This document shows, one piece after another, positions 30,637 to 42,227 of a stretch of DNA of 64,000 nucleotides. The notes under the pieces were generated by a model, which was given only the letters and a program-made list of their open reading frames with translations, searched no databases and was not told where the DNA came from. The number at the start of each line of letters is the position of its first letter. Within the stretch, counting starts at the first letter, position 1. The position numbers and the translations under genes were made by a program. Source of the DNA: Drosophila persimilis (lineage: Eukaryota > Arthropoda > Insecta > Diptera > Drosophilidae); NCBI RefSeq assembly GCF_003286085.1, contig NW_020825708.1, forward strand, positions 1 to 64,000, read 5' to 3'.

Positions 30637-32841
30637 GTGACTAAAACTTTAGGACTTGCGTGGGATCCGGTTTCTGATCTACTATTATTTTCGCTCTCGG
30701 CCCTTCAATCTTCTTTGAATTCCTGCTGGCGCTCTGTTTTGTCATCCATAGCGCGATTCTACGATCCTCTCGGACTAGCTGGTCCCGTAATTACTAAATC
30801 CAAAATCTTTCTCCAGCGTTTGTGCCAAGAGAAGTTGTCCTGGGATGAAAGCCTTCCAGTCGCACTGAACACCGAGTGGCAGGAAATATGCACCAGGTTT
30901 GGTCAGATTCGTCGACTTGAATTTCCTCGGCTTGTAGTCCTTCCAGACTCTACGCTGGAAATTCACGGATTTTGCGATGCCAGCAACGAGGCTTATGGTG
31001 CATGCATTTTTGTCGTGTCCAAGGGTCAGCATTCCAGCAGTCACTTACTGTGTGCCAAATCTCGTGTGGCTCCTTTGAAGACACTTACAGTACCAAAGTT
31101 GGAGCTTTGTGGAGCGGAGTTGCTGGCTAGGCTCATATCTGAGATAGCTGGAATGAATGTATTCAAGGGAAGGTGTTACTGTTGGTGTGATTCTGCCGTT
31201 GCGCTCTCTTGGATTCGGGACGAGCCGTCAAGATTTAATATTTTTGTTGCAAATAGAGTGTCAACGATTCAGGAAATGACCGAAAAAATGGAATGGCGCT
31301 ATGTTCCCACAGCTTTAAACCCAGCCGACATTCTGTCTCGAGGGGCTCATCCGACTGAGCTGAATGAGTCACCTCTTTGGGCTCATGGTCCTCCATTTCT
31401 TTGCGGCTCCTCAGATGACTGGCCACCCACTGTGCTACCTGATAAGCCAGCCCTTGAACTTCGTCGGAAGGCTCTTCTGCTCAAATCGCCCTACATGGAC
31501 ATTATTGCTGATTCCAAGTATGCGAATTCATTTGCTTCTTTGCAACGCGTTTTCGGATACATTCACAAGTTTTGCAACCGAATTCGGCGCCCCGGTCTCA
31601 CTGTCTCAGACATTGAACATGGAACCCAGGTATTGCTACGACTAGTCCAGCGTACTCATCTATGGGAGGACATGAAGTCACTGCGGGCAAGGGGAGCAGT
31701 CTCCTCATCGAGCTCAATCGCATCGTTATCGCCATTCATGGATCAGTTTGGACTTCTCAGGGTAGATGGTCGACTGAAAAGCTCTTCGTTGGAATTTGAT
31801 GGCCGTCATCCAATCATCTTGCCCAGCAGCCATCCACTGACTCTTGCAATAATCTCCCATTTTCATGAGCGGAATCTGCACGCTGGTCCTCGAGCTTTGA
31901 TTGGACTAATTCGTTCCCAATATTGGCCTATTGGGGGGAGGAAGACGGTAAACAAGGCAGTAAACAAGTGCGTAAGATGCTTTCGACTGAAGCCCAGGGT
32001 ATTGGAGCATATTATGGCGGATCTTCCAAAGGAGCGGCTCGATGGTTCTCATGCCTTTGAGATCACAGGCGTGGACTTCTGTGGGCCGTTTTTCTACAAA
32101 CCGGAGGCACGCAACAAGGCTCCAATCAAGTGCTACATCTGCATCTTCATTTGTTCCGCTACCAAGGCTGTTCATCTGGAGCTTATAAAGGACTTATCCA
32201 CAGTTGCTTTTCTACATGGACTAAGGCACTTCATATGTACTAGACGAAAGCCGCGGCAAATTTGGTCAGACAACGCAACCAATTTTGTCGGCGCTAAGAA
32301 TGAGCTGATGGAATTAAAGCGCCTGGTCCTCAGCGATGACCATCAGAAGGCGCAGCTGGATTTTTGCTTGGTCGAGGCTATAGACTGGCATTTCATTCCT
32401 CCGCGCTCCCCTCATTTTGGTGGTCTATGGGAGGCTGCAGTGAAGACGGCCAAGTACCACTTCTACCGTGCGATAGGCAACTCGGTTCTTGGATTTGACG
32501 AGCTGCGGACGCGGTTGTGCCACATCACGGCAGTGATTAATTCAAGACCTTTAGTTTCAATTTCAGAGAGCCCTGCCGATCTAGACGTTCTAACTCCAGC
32601 GCATTTCTTGAATGGTGGCCCTCATGCTTCGTTCGCTGAGCCTGACGTCACGCAGCTAAACTTCGATCGCCTGGACGGCTGGCAGCGCGTTTCGTACCTG
32701 CAGCAGCTCTTTTGGTCCCGGTGGAAGGAGGAGTACATATCGTCACTGCAGCAGCGCTCAAAGTGGCGCACTGTGAAGCCTAGTTTAGCTGTCGCCGATT
32801 TGGTTCTTGTCAAGGATGAGAATCTTCCTCCCATGAAGTGA
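30637..32841 (+). pseudogene. pol: BEL/Pao Pol fragment: RNase H and integrase
   Basis: 734-codon open frame (in-frame GTG at the left edge; a true start is absent because the 5' part of pol is deleted). Residues about 30-60 hold the BEL/Pao 'ARFYDPLGLAGPV' RT-connection motif; then RNase H ([40 protein letters not shown]), a zinc region (HFHERNLHAGPRALIGLIR...CVRCFRLKP) and integrase core ([31 protein letters not shown]). It ends at TGA 32839-32841 where BEL integrases normally have Trp, losing the C-terminal tail. No other stops. Could yield RNase H/integrase protein but not a working polyprotein. Confidence 0.85.
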
Positions 32842-33001
32842 CCACTGGCGAGAGTGGTCGAGCTTTTGCCTGGACGAGATGGCGTTTCCCGAGTTGCTGT
32901 GCTGAAGACGTCATCTGGAATCACAAAGCGCGCCGTCAACAAGCTGTGCCTACTGCCAAATGCTGTTGCTGTTGAAAGTCAGGCTTCCAACGGGGGGAGT
33001 A

Positions 33002-33480
33002 TGTCAGATCAAGCAGCTTAAATATTTTAAATTATTGCCAGTGGTGCGGTTCAAAGGAAATGCATTTTGGTGTTGTCGTTTGCACTGCAAAGATCATTTG
33101 CTACCGCATATGCGCATGCAGTGGAATTATTTCGTCTCCTTATGTCGCTATCTCTCGGACTCGGCTTAACAGCGTCCCCGAGCAGCTCTAACGCACTCGG
33201 GCTGTCTCGGACCCACAACGCTTCCTATGCTAATGCTAATTCGATTGGTGGCGTTTCGCCATCTGCCATCTGTTCTATCTAGAACCACCAGCCGATTATA
33301 AAAACAATTGTGTTGAGTAAGGTAGTCTTGAGTAGTCTGAGGTACTCAGACTAGCACAGCGTAATACTTGATACAGCCGAACATCATTGATAATTACTCT
33401 TATCAGTCTAGTGTGTGGGTAGTCGGAAGCTCACATCTTTTTTATGTGGTTTTGTAATCTACAAAATGTCTACATAAGAG
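33002..33480 (+). repeat. BEL 3' LTR, divergent or chimeric
   Basis: The first 205 bp or so match the 5' LTR with several differences; after 'actcgggct' (about 33203) the sequence is unrelated. The divergent part contains a perfect stem AGTCTGAG/CTCAGACT with a 3-nt loop at about 33337-33355. Its outer boundary toward the nrf-6-like pseudogene is uncertain. Confidence 0.55.
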
Positions 33481-33542
33481 TGAAAAAAAACCCATATTGA
33501 TATTTACATCTATAACTATTCTGGAGTAGTCTCTGTGGCTTC

Positions 33543-36089
33543 TTATTTAGGCACGTCGGACTCAACCAGATTACTTCCGGCATTCAACTGGCCCTGCTGG
33601 ACATCAACTGAGGATTGCTTTTGTTCGCTTGGAGCTTGGGGCTTCAAAACACTTTTCTCCCGGGATCGTAGAAGATTAACGAGTCCGCCAAAAGGAGCCT
33701 CAATGACAACGTAAAGCAGATACGAAATGAAAATAGTGATCCCAAAGTCAGACCAAAATTTCTGCATCTGAAAATCATCAATGAGGTTAGTTAAAAATAA
33801 GCAACCATCAACTACTAGAAACAAAACCTACTACAATTTGTCCGAGAAATAAGTATTAGTACGAACGCTTCTACTGTTGACTTCCTGTACGAAAAGGTGT
33901 CAGATGTACACGGAATAGGAGAGTCTCGAGAGAGGCTGCCACAATGGCGAGGATAGGAAACTGTTGGCCAGACCGCCATGGCCCTGCATGCAGGCAAAGA
34001 CGATCCAACACAGGGCTAAGGGCCAGCCCACTCTGGTAAGCGTGTAGTACAGAAACTCCTTGAGGGTGGACAGGGGTGGAGCACTCTATTGGGTCGCAGG
34101 GTACAGGGCAAACATCGAGGTGAAGATCATGGCCAGACTAAGAACCCATCCAGACCATACCAAAATCCGGCTTATTTGGAACTTCTTCCTACAATTCAGG
34201 TGAAGAAAATATCCAAAAAGAAATGCAATCAGCCAAGGTGCCGAATGAGTATGTGTGGCAGAATACAGTTTCCTTCCGGCATCTCCTTCGGTTCCATTCC
34301 TGCAATTAAATGGGGTTGAAGAACTCCAACGACAAACAGAAGCATCGTGGACCTACTTGAAGAGCAATGAGTATTTGTTGACTATCATCGTGGCAAAGAG
34401 GCAGGACGATAGTAGGAGAACAAGAACCGCGATGCCAGCTGCTGCCTTTTTGCCCCACTTATACAGTGCAATCAGCAGAAGCGGAGAGATTATATAAAGC
34501 TGCATATCCACTGCCCAGTACCATGTGTGATCCAGGCACTGAAAACGATTATCGTACAAATGGTAATAAGAGTAGATCTATGACTTACAATATTGCTTGT
34601 AGCATAATTCTGCACGAAGAGCAGCGTCCAGAACCAGCCCTTTTCATAGGCGGCGGTACCATGGAATCCACCTTTAAAATAAGGTCCCCCAGAAACAATG
34701 GGCGTCAGCTTTATGTAAACTAGGATTGCTATTGCAAGTATCGGCACGATCCGTATAATACGATGAAGATACATAAGCGGCACATTCAGTTTTCCTTTGG
34801 ATCTGTAAGAAAATTGGCAATAATTCTCGATGGATACAAAATATCTCAAACACTTACTTATCCATTGAGCGAAGAGCAACCGTAGCCACTAGTAGGCCAC
34901 CAATAAAGAAAAAGGAATCAACCGAAAAAAATCCGTGGATAATAAAGCTGGAAAAGGATTCCGCGACCCACTAGCAAACAAAAAAACAGAGCTGAATGGT
35001 TTTTGCACATACAAGCATGAGGCCACTAAAACCGAAATCATATTGAAGGTATTTATATTTGGAGAAATTAGCGAATATATGTATTCATGGTCAAAAACAA
35101 CACAGAATAGGGACATGCAGCGGATTCCATCAAGACAACTGATCACGTTCGGATTCGATTTGCTGTCGACAATGCGGAAGATGGCACGGGAACTTGACCG
35201 TGCCGAGCACATCTTCACAGTCACAGAGATACTACCTGGTAGGCAAAATACGAGTTAAATCATTCTGTAAATCATTCAGTTCTCTCCGGTCCTAACTCTG
35301 ATCCTGGCACAGAAAGTAGTCGTAGAGCGTGCATAGACCCACGATAGTACCCATCAAGCCAAGAAGTACACTGCAATCCATAGTATGAGTCACAGAAATT
35401 TATTATGATAAGGTCTAACTTACACTGTGAAAATGGTCATTCCATCCCAAGGTTTCGATTCACTTGTCTGATAGCTGGCCTCGCTAAATTTTATATTTGT
35501 GCTGCTTGAGTTCAACAAATTCTGCATTAACTGCTCCAGAAACGTATCCATATGTGCAGCAGAGCAGGAAGCCGGAAAGCAAGATGCGATCTTGATCGAA
35601 ATGGATACGGCGGGTACAATTAGAAAACAGTACTTTCCATGTATGCTGTGACTACTGGTGATCTCCTCGCTGATCTTGACTCATCGAAGTTACCCAGATG
35701 GTAGACATTGCCGGACAGCACTCCTGAGGGAATGGAGCCCCAAGCATCGATCACTGCTCACAAAATTCGTCAACTTCAGTTCTCATTGACTTGAATATAA
35801 TTTTCATTATTTACTTACTCTTAAGTATAATTTTCCCATAATTTTCCAGTAGTGAGCGCCTGCATGAACTGAGCCATGTCCGCGAAACACAACAGATCCT
35901 CCTGACTGGGTATTCGGGGGTGGAAAAGATCCAAGTCCGGGAGCAATTCATACGGAAGTTTTCGGCAAACTTCCCAGCGGGCGGAGACTTTTTAAACGCT
36001 GGTAATCTTGCAGGACATCTCCGTCTTTCAGTTGTGCGGCACTGACAAGTACCAGTCCGCAGACAGTCCGCTTAAAACGTTCACCATGC
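33543..36089 (-). pseudogene. nrf-6-like acyltransferase pseudogene
   Basis: Minus-strand remains of a multi-exon NRF-6-type gene. Read 5' to 3': N-terminal NRF domain pieces (FADMAQFMQALTTGKLWENY; AWGSIPSGVLSGNVYHLGNF), a linker ending near 'GMTIFTV', a transmembrane segment (LLGLMGTIVGLCTLYDYF), and acyltransferase-3 segments including 'CLDGIRCMSLFCVVFDHEY' and 'CLDHTWYWAVDMQLYIISPL', then the C-terminal membrane segments. Several introns keep GTAAGT/CAG ends (for example about 34803-34858 and 34542-34591). Damage: TAG at 34086-34088, TGA at 33900-33902 where the arm copies have Trp, and an apparent frameshift near 34950-35050. Family members are membrane acyltransferases, lipid-related in nematodes; the substrate is unknown here. 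Probably nonfunctional. Confidence 0.85.
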
Positions 36090-36578
36090 TAATACTTTTT
36101 CGATTGAAGGCATTGCACCTTTTGACTGTGATTTTATAGGAATGTTTCGAGGGAAATCTGGCGATAAAATTATCAGTGTGTCAGCTCTCGAGTCGAGTAT
36201 ATCAGCCAAAATGCTTAATTCAGTCAAACATCACCGATAAGGAGCAATCCGTCTAAATTCTAAGTAGTCACAAGCTCATTTATTTATAATCTTTTCCCAG
36301 GTAATCGTTTTACTTATTGATGGATTAAATTTGGTTTTAATATGAGTGAGTAAGAAAAAAACGGAGAAAACAAAAGTTTAGCTAAACATGGATGTAGACA
36401 ATTTGTTCTATAATTCTGATCATTGCGTGAAAAGATGATAGCCAAGGTGCAATTATTACCATTAGTGGTGGCAGATCCTTTCCTTGTTTCAATGTTTTTT
36501 CCAATTCTCATGACAAGTGGCAGCAAAATGGCGAGAGTTCGTGAAGAGATTCTGCCTCACCGCAACAACCAAATTTAA
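36090..36578. other. 5' flank of nrf-6-like pseudogene and amplicon edge
   Basis: 36090-36329 is A/T-rich DNA upstream of the pseudogene with a possible TATA-like 'gtatatcagcc' near 36195, no ORF. 36330-36578 matches 4207-4450 in reverse and marks the start of amplicon copy C. Confidence 0.5.
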
Positions 36579-37435
36579 AACGAGGGGGAACGTTGTGAGT
36601 TGCTGCGGACACCGCAACTCTACATTTATACCCGATACTTAGTCAGTATGGCTCTCCTCCGGCAGAGGCCGCTAATATTAAACGACACGACAAAGAGTGC
36701 GTGCGAGAGAGACAGAAAATCAGTCAGAGCGTGACGTCGGGCGCTGCGTAGCCACTGCAAATTGATTTCTTGCTTTTGGCTACAAAAATGATCCGATCTG
36801 ATCCAGATTCAGCGATCTGATAGATATGGTCACTATCTATGATTCTGCGTTTTTAGTTTTCTCGAATGTGCAATATTGTGAATATAACAGATTTTCGTCC
36901 TTTGTGGGTGCGGAAGGGGGTGGGGAGAAATTCTGAAATATAGGTTTTATAGTGAGATCTAACAGAAGTGCGGATACCAAATTTTGTTACTCTAGCGATA
37001 ATAGTCTCTGAGATTTGTGGATTTTCGTCCTTTGCGGGGGCGGAAGGGGGTGTGCCGAAATTTGGACACGAAACAGTCAAGGTCCGATATCACAGGAGTA
37101 TGGATACCAAATTTGGTTGCTCTGGCTCTTATAGGTTCTGAGATCCTTGAACTCATATTTTGCAATTGGCAAAACCGACCATGAAACCTGTGTGTTTGAG
37201 AGAGACAGAGCGAGGAAAAATAAAATTGTATTCTTGATTCTGGCTATAATAATTATACGATCTGGTTGAGATTTTACATTCTAGAACATATAAACATCCT
37301 CTACGATTCTGCCTTTTTTGGTTTTATCGTATCTTTAAAAACGTGGATGCCACAGATTTTCGTTCTTTGTGGGGCGGAAGTGGGCGGCGCGAAGTTTTGA
37401 AATATTTTTGTGGCGTTGTGGGGTGGGGTGGGGAG
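36579..37435 (-). mobile_element. ISY/DINE-1-like element, 5'-truncated
   Basis: Copy of 24588-25445, same truncation, upstream of gene copy C. A few differences from copy B, for example the 'tgtgtttgaga' stretch near 37190. Confidence 0.85.
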
Positions 37436-37630
37436 ACCTGAAAAGAAGGGAGAATCTGTTAGGAACACAACATCGAAGTGGGCCCTGAACTATCACTTGG
37501 AGCCGTTCAGAACTGGCTCTGGGAATCATTCAGTACAAATATCGAAAGTACAGGGAACATAAAGTAAATAAAAATTCAAATACAAAACAAAGCCCATGAA
37601 CGAATATTTCCTCACAGGTGCTGGAATAAG

Positions 37631-38538
37631 ATGAATCCAACTATTAATAATCCACATTCCCCATTCACCCTTTCGCGGGGTATTTTCGGATCCATGGGAT
37701 CCTTCGACTTTACCGACCAGCATCAGCAGCAGCAGCCGGAGCTGCAGGTCCCCCCCGAAGGTTCCGGCGACAAGAATGGACTCAATGCGATGCCCTTCCT
37801 AGGCCAAATCCACACTAGTCTTCTGCTTTCGCGCCCAATGGGTCCAATAGGTCGCGCACACCCCCCCACCTTCCCTCCGATGGGTGATTCAGATGGGTGA
37901 GCGGCAGCAGCTCAGACTCCCCTTCCCCCTAGGACATAACTTACCCCCGGCTCCCGTGCAGATTCAATGCTGTGCCACAGATGGCATCGATGGGACCACC
38001 GCCCGTGTTGAGCTCCCTCTGGACAGGCGGCGCTTCTCCGGACAGCCGCGGAGACTACTACGACGGCCCGCACAAAGAGTACTCCGACGGCCGCTACGAC
38101 GGCGACTACGAGGGCGACTACTCGATGCCCACCGAGGAGGACCAAGAGGAGGAGTCGTGCTCCTGTCAGGGCCAGAGCGAGTTCAGCTCGATAGAGCGCA
38201 CCGAGTCGGACTCGGAGTGGGAGGAGCTCTCCGACGAGATGCTGTGCTGCGCGGTGTTCTGGCTGGTCGAGAAGACTGTGGTCGTCAACGAAACCGTCGG
38301 CTCGATGCGCCTCCGATTGTGGAACAGCAAGTTCAAGCTGCGCACCATCCAGCGCCAGTTGCTGTGGCGCATGGCCAATGCCCGGGGCGACGAGACGCTC
38401 GTCTTCTTTGCCGTGCTCATGACCACTCCCTGGCTGTTCTCCCTCAGCCTCCTGGGATTCATCCTGTCTTTGGCGGCGCTCCTGAAGAAGACCGTCGAGG
38501 AGCTGGTGTTCCAGATACGCCTGCACCTCGTGATCTAG
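37631..38538 (+). CDS. Unrecognised two-exon membrane protein, copy C (144-bp deletion)
   Basis: Exons 37631-37896 and 37962-38538; 280 codons plus stop. Identical organisation to copies A and B, but the segment from after 'EWEELSD' to 'MLCCAVFW' is missing (144 bp relative to A), removing the Pro/Ser-rich linker and most of the first hydrophobic segment while keeping the frame. The C-terminal hydrophobic pair is intact. The intron acceptor has changed from CCCTGCAG to CCGTGCAG, still a usable AG. May retain partial function or be an early pseudogene. Confidence 0.62.
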
Positions 38539-38873
38539 GGGGAAGCCATCGAGCAGAAAGCAGCAAGCAGTATCCAATCACACACTGACAGAAGACAAAC
38601 GTCCACACGCCCGACACTCCACTCCTCCCCTCAGAGATGTTTGCACTTCCATTTGGGCATCTATTTTCGTTGATGCCAGAATCGTAATGCACGGAATCGT
38701 CTCTCCGTTTTTGGCCGCAATGAAAATATATGCCGAAATATTCGAAATTCAAAGTCAAATTCAAACAAGAGTTTCCAGTCGATCAGATATATCGTTTATG
38801 CATATTACAATCCGTTCCGTTTGGACGGGAGTCCAATTGCTCATCGTTCATCCCCGTGATTGCATTTATTATT

Positions 38874-39848
38874 ATACCCGATACTCAAAATGAGTATTGG
38901 GGTATATTAGATTTGTGGTAAAAGTGTATGTGTGTAACGTCCAGAAGGAATCGTTTCCGACCCCATAAAGTATATATATTCTTGATCAGCATCAATAGCC
39001 GAGTCGATTGAGCCATGTCTGTCTGTCCGTCCGTCCGTCTGTCCGTCTGTCCGTCTGTCCGTCCCCTTCAGCGCCTAATGCTCAAAGACTATAAGAGCTA
39101 GAGCAACGATGTTTTGGATCCAGACTTCTGTGATATGTCACTGCTACAAAAATATTTCAAAACTTTGCCCCGCCCACTTCCGCCCCCACAAAGGGCGAAA
39201 ATCTGTGGCATCCACAATTTTAAAGATACGAGAAAACCAAAAACGCAGAATCGTAGAGAATGACGATATCTTTTAGACTGCGGAATCTGAATTGGATCGT
39301 ATTATTATTATAGCCAGCATCAAGAAAACAATTTAATTTTTTCTCGCCCTGTCTCTCTCTAACACACACGTAGCATAGGCGGCTTTGCTTAGAGTAAAAC
39401 ATTAGCGCCTAGATCTCAGAGACTATAAAAGCTAGAGCAACCAAATTTGGTATCCACACTCCTAATATATCGGACCGAGACGAGTTTGTTTCAAAATTTC
39501 GCCCCACCCCCTTCCGCCCACACAAAGGACGAAAATCTGTTGCATCCACAATATTGCAAAATCGAGTAAACTAAAAACGCAGAATCATAGACAATGACCA
39601 TATCTATCCGGTTGCCGAATCTGGATCAGATCGGATCATTTTTGTAGCCAAAAGCAAGAAATCAATTTTTAGTGGCTACGCAGCGCCCGACGTCACGCTC
39701 TGACTGATTTTCTGTCTCTCTCGCACGCACTCTTTGTCGTGTCGTTTAATATTAGCGGCGTCTGCCGGAGGAGAGCCATACTGACTTAGTATCGGGTATA
39801 ACTGTAGAGTTGCGGTGTCCGCAGCAACTCACAACGTTCCCCCTCGTT
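38874..39848 (+). mobile_element. ISY/DINE-1-like element, full length (reference copy)
   Basis: 975 bp with both ends: begins 'atacccgatactcaaaatg' and ends with the hairpin and 'acgttccccctcgtt'. The empty site survives in copies A and B; comparison shows precise insertion with no target duplication, as for rolling-circle Helitron/Helentron elements. Contains the (GTCC)n microsatellite (about 39021-39064), three T-rich/GGGCGG-like internal repeats ('ccgcccccacaaag' type), and a GA-rich motif on the reverse strand ('gcgagagagacagaaaatc'). No ORF; non-autonomous. Confidence 0.92.
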
Positions 39849-40397
39849 ATTTTTATTTCGCTGCATATTTGTTCTGCAATTTATTCAATAATAATCGGAG
39901 GAGGAGAGCATGCAGCAGCAGCAAAACATTTCCGCTGCAGCAGCGATTGTGGCAGCCGTGGGGCCTTTGTTGCCACCAATTGCAGGCCCCCGCATACGCA
40001 CTTCGGAGGCACGGCATCCACCAGAAGCGGCAACAAATGAATCATTAAATATTCACTGTACTCTTATTGATTCAGTGATCAGTGATCAAAACAACACAAC
40101 AAAAGCGTCATCATCCACGATCCACGACCCATTATACCTGATCCAGAATCCGTAGAAGTATCCATTTTCAGGGCTCTTTTGGGCGCTGGTTGGGGTACGC
40201 CTCCGATTTCAATCCCTTGCCACACGGGCAACCCGAGCAAGCCCCGATATGTAAACAGGGTCAAGACTACCTGTGCGAAGGGGGCCAAGGGAGGCGTCGG
40301 CATAAGACTCGGCCCGGAAGTGGACATACTCGTGTGCAGCCCTTTCGCCCGGTTATTGATATTCCCATTTGTGATTACAGTCTGTAGCGCCCCAGCA

Positions 40398-40615
40398 GCT
40401 CTTATAGTCTTTGAGCATTAGGCGCTGAAGAGGACGGACAGACGGACGGACGGATGGACGGACGGACAGACGGACAGACAGACAGGGCTCAATCGACTCG
40501 GCTATTGATGCTGATCAAGAATATATATACTTTATGGCGTCGGAAACGATTCCTTCTGGACGTTACACACATCCACTTTTACCACAAATCTAATATACCC
40601 CAATACTCATTTTGC
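40398..40615 (-). mobile_element. ISY/DINE-1-like fragment
   Basis: Counterpart of 1005-1215 and 27545-27770 in copy C, with microsatellite at about 40434-40480. Confidence 0.7.
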
Positions 40616-40845
40616 AAACAGATGCAAAAAAAAACAAAACGGAGAAAATCCCTACTGCAGTCATCGACTGCGATACAACCTCTGGCGCTTACGTATAATT
40701 TCGTATAAAATATGTTCTATGTAAATAATCAACCAATTTCTTTTCGGTTTTAGTTGACATGATAATTATAGTACGAGAACAAAGAATACAATAAGTATAG
40801 ACAATGGAAGAGATTACTTGGAAGAGTATAATTTTTATACCCGAT

Positions 40846-41544
40846 ACTCAAAATGAGTATTGGGGTATATTAGATTTGTGGTAAAAGTGGATGTGTGTAA
40901 CGTCCAGAAGGAATCGTTTCCGACCCCATAAAGTATATATATTCTTGATCAGCATCAATATCCGAATCTATTGAGCCCTGTCTGTCTGTCTGTCCGTCCT
41001 ATATACAGCTAGTTATAGCAACGATATTTTGGATCCAGACTTCTGTGATATGTCACTGCTACAAAAATATTTCAAAACTTTGCCCCGCCCACTTCTGCCC
41101 TCCCAAAGGGCGAAAATCTGTGGTATCCACAAATCTCAGAGACAATTAAGTCTAGAGTAACCAAATTTTTCTCACTATAAAACCTATATTTCAGAATTTC
41201 GCCCCACCCCCTTCCGCCCCCACAAAGGACGAAAATCTGTTGCATTCACAATATTGCACATTCGAGAAAACTAAAAACGCATAATCATAATGACCATATC
41301 TATCAGATTGCTGAATCTGGATCAGATCGGATCATTTTTGTAGCCAAAAGCAAGAAATCAATTTGCAGTGGCTACGCAGCGCCCGACGTCACGCTCTGAC
41401 TGATTTTCTGTCTCTCTCGCACGCACTCTTTGTCGTGTCGTTTAATATTAGCGGCCTCTGCCGGAGGAGAGCCATACTGACTAAGTATCGGGTATAAATG
41501 TAGAGTTGCGGTGTCCGCAGCAACTCACAACGTTCCCCCTCGTT
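40846..41544 (+). mobile_element. ISY/DINE-1-like element, internally deleted
   Basis: Both ends present: starts 'atacccgatactcaaaatga' and ends 'ccccctcgtt', with the middle shortened by about 270 bp relative to the reference copy. Joins copy C to arm R. Confidence 0.85.
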
Positions 41545-41739
41545 TATTAGTTGAATTTGTGAGTAAAGCGCTTGTCGAATAGTTATTTGTAAGATCTAAT
41601 ATCTCAAGTGGCTTCAAAGTCTTAACTTAATAGCAAACTTAAACATGTCTGGTCGGCGAAAAGTCATTGAATACAAGAAAACCATACTGGATCTAAATAT
41701 GGGAAAGACAAAACACGACTATTAGCATCTTACATTTAA

Positions 41740-42227
41740 CTATTCTGAAACAGTCGTTGTGGCTTCTTCCTTAGGCTCTTCAGGTTCATCCAGATTCCTT
41801 CCGACATTAAACTGATCCTGCTGGACATCTACTGACGACTGCTTTTGTTCGCTTGGAGATCGTGGCTGCCGGGTTCGTAGAAGACTATCGAGTCCGCCAA
41901 AAGGAGCCCCAATGATAACATAAAACACATACGACATCAAAATAGTGATCCCAATGACAGACCAGAAATTAAGCATCTGCAAAGCATAAAATATTATACA
42001 TTTGTTATAATCCACTAGTTTCCTTCAACTATCCAAAACAAAACTTACAAAGTTGTAGTTCGAAAAATATGTATTGGTCCGTAGAATTCTGCTGTTTACT
42101 TCCAGAGTGAACATATTCCAGATGTACACGGAATAGGAGAGTCTCGAGAGTGGCTGCCACAATGGCGAGGATAGGAAACTGTCTGCCAGACCGCCATAGC
42201 CCTGCATGCAGGCAAAGATGATCCAAC
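41740..42227 (-). pseudogene. nrf-6-like acyltransferase, last two exons, arm R
   Basis: Mirror of 23905-24392: exon piece 42227-42049, intron 42048-41977 (GTAAGT...TTTGCAG), final exon 41976-41740. Open frame with a C-terminal membrane segment and acidic tail. Fused at about 42228 to errantivirus RNase H sequence on the other strand. Confidence 0.85.

Larger units (their letters stand above)
29995..33480 (+). mobile_element. BEL/Pao retrotransposon, internally deleted (copy 1)
   Basis: 5' LTR 29995-30466, primer site at 30468, a single pol-derived ORF 30637-32841, polypurine tract 'ggggggag' before the 3' LTR at 33002. Gag, protease and most of reverse transcriptase are missing: the leader runs almost straight into the RT connection/RNase H region. 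The deletion is shared by copy 2 at 61676. Non-autonomous. Confidence 0.88.
36330..40845 (+). repeat. Amplicon copy C, split by a full-length ISY
   Basis: Same unit as copies A and B: edge segment, ISY 36579-37435, gene 37631-38538, GC-rich block interrupted at 38873/39849 by the ISY 38874-39848, ISY fragment 40398-40615, and A/T-rich tail. It lies next to the nrf-6-like pseudogene, and an ISY (40846-41544) separates it from arm R. Confidence 0.85.
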
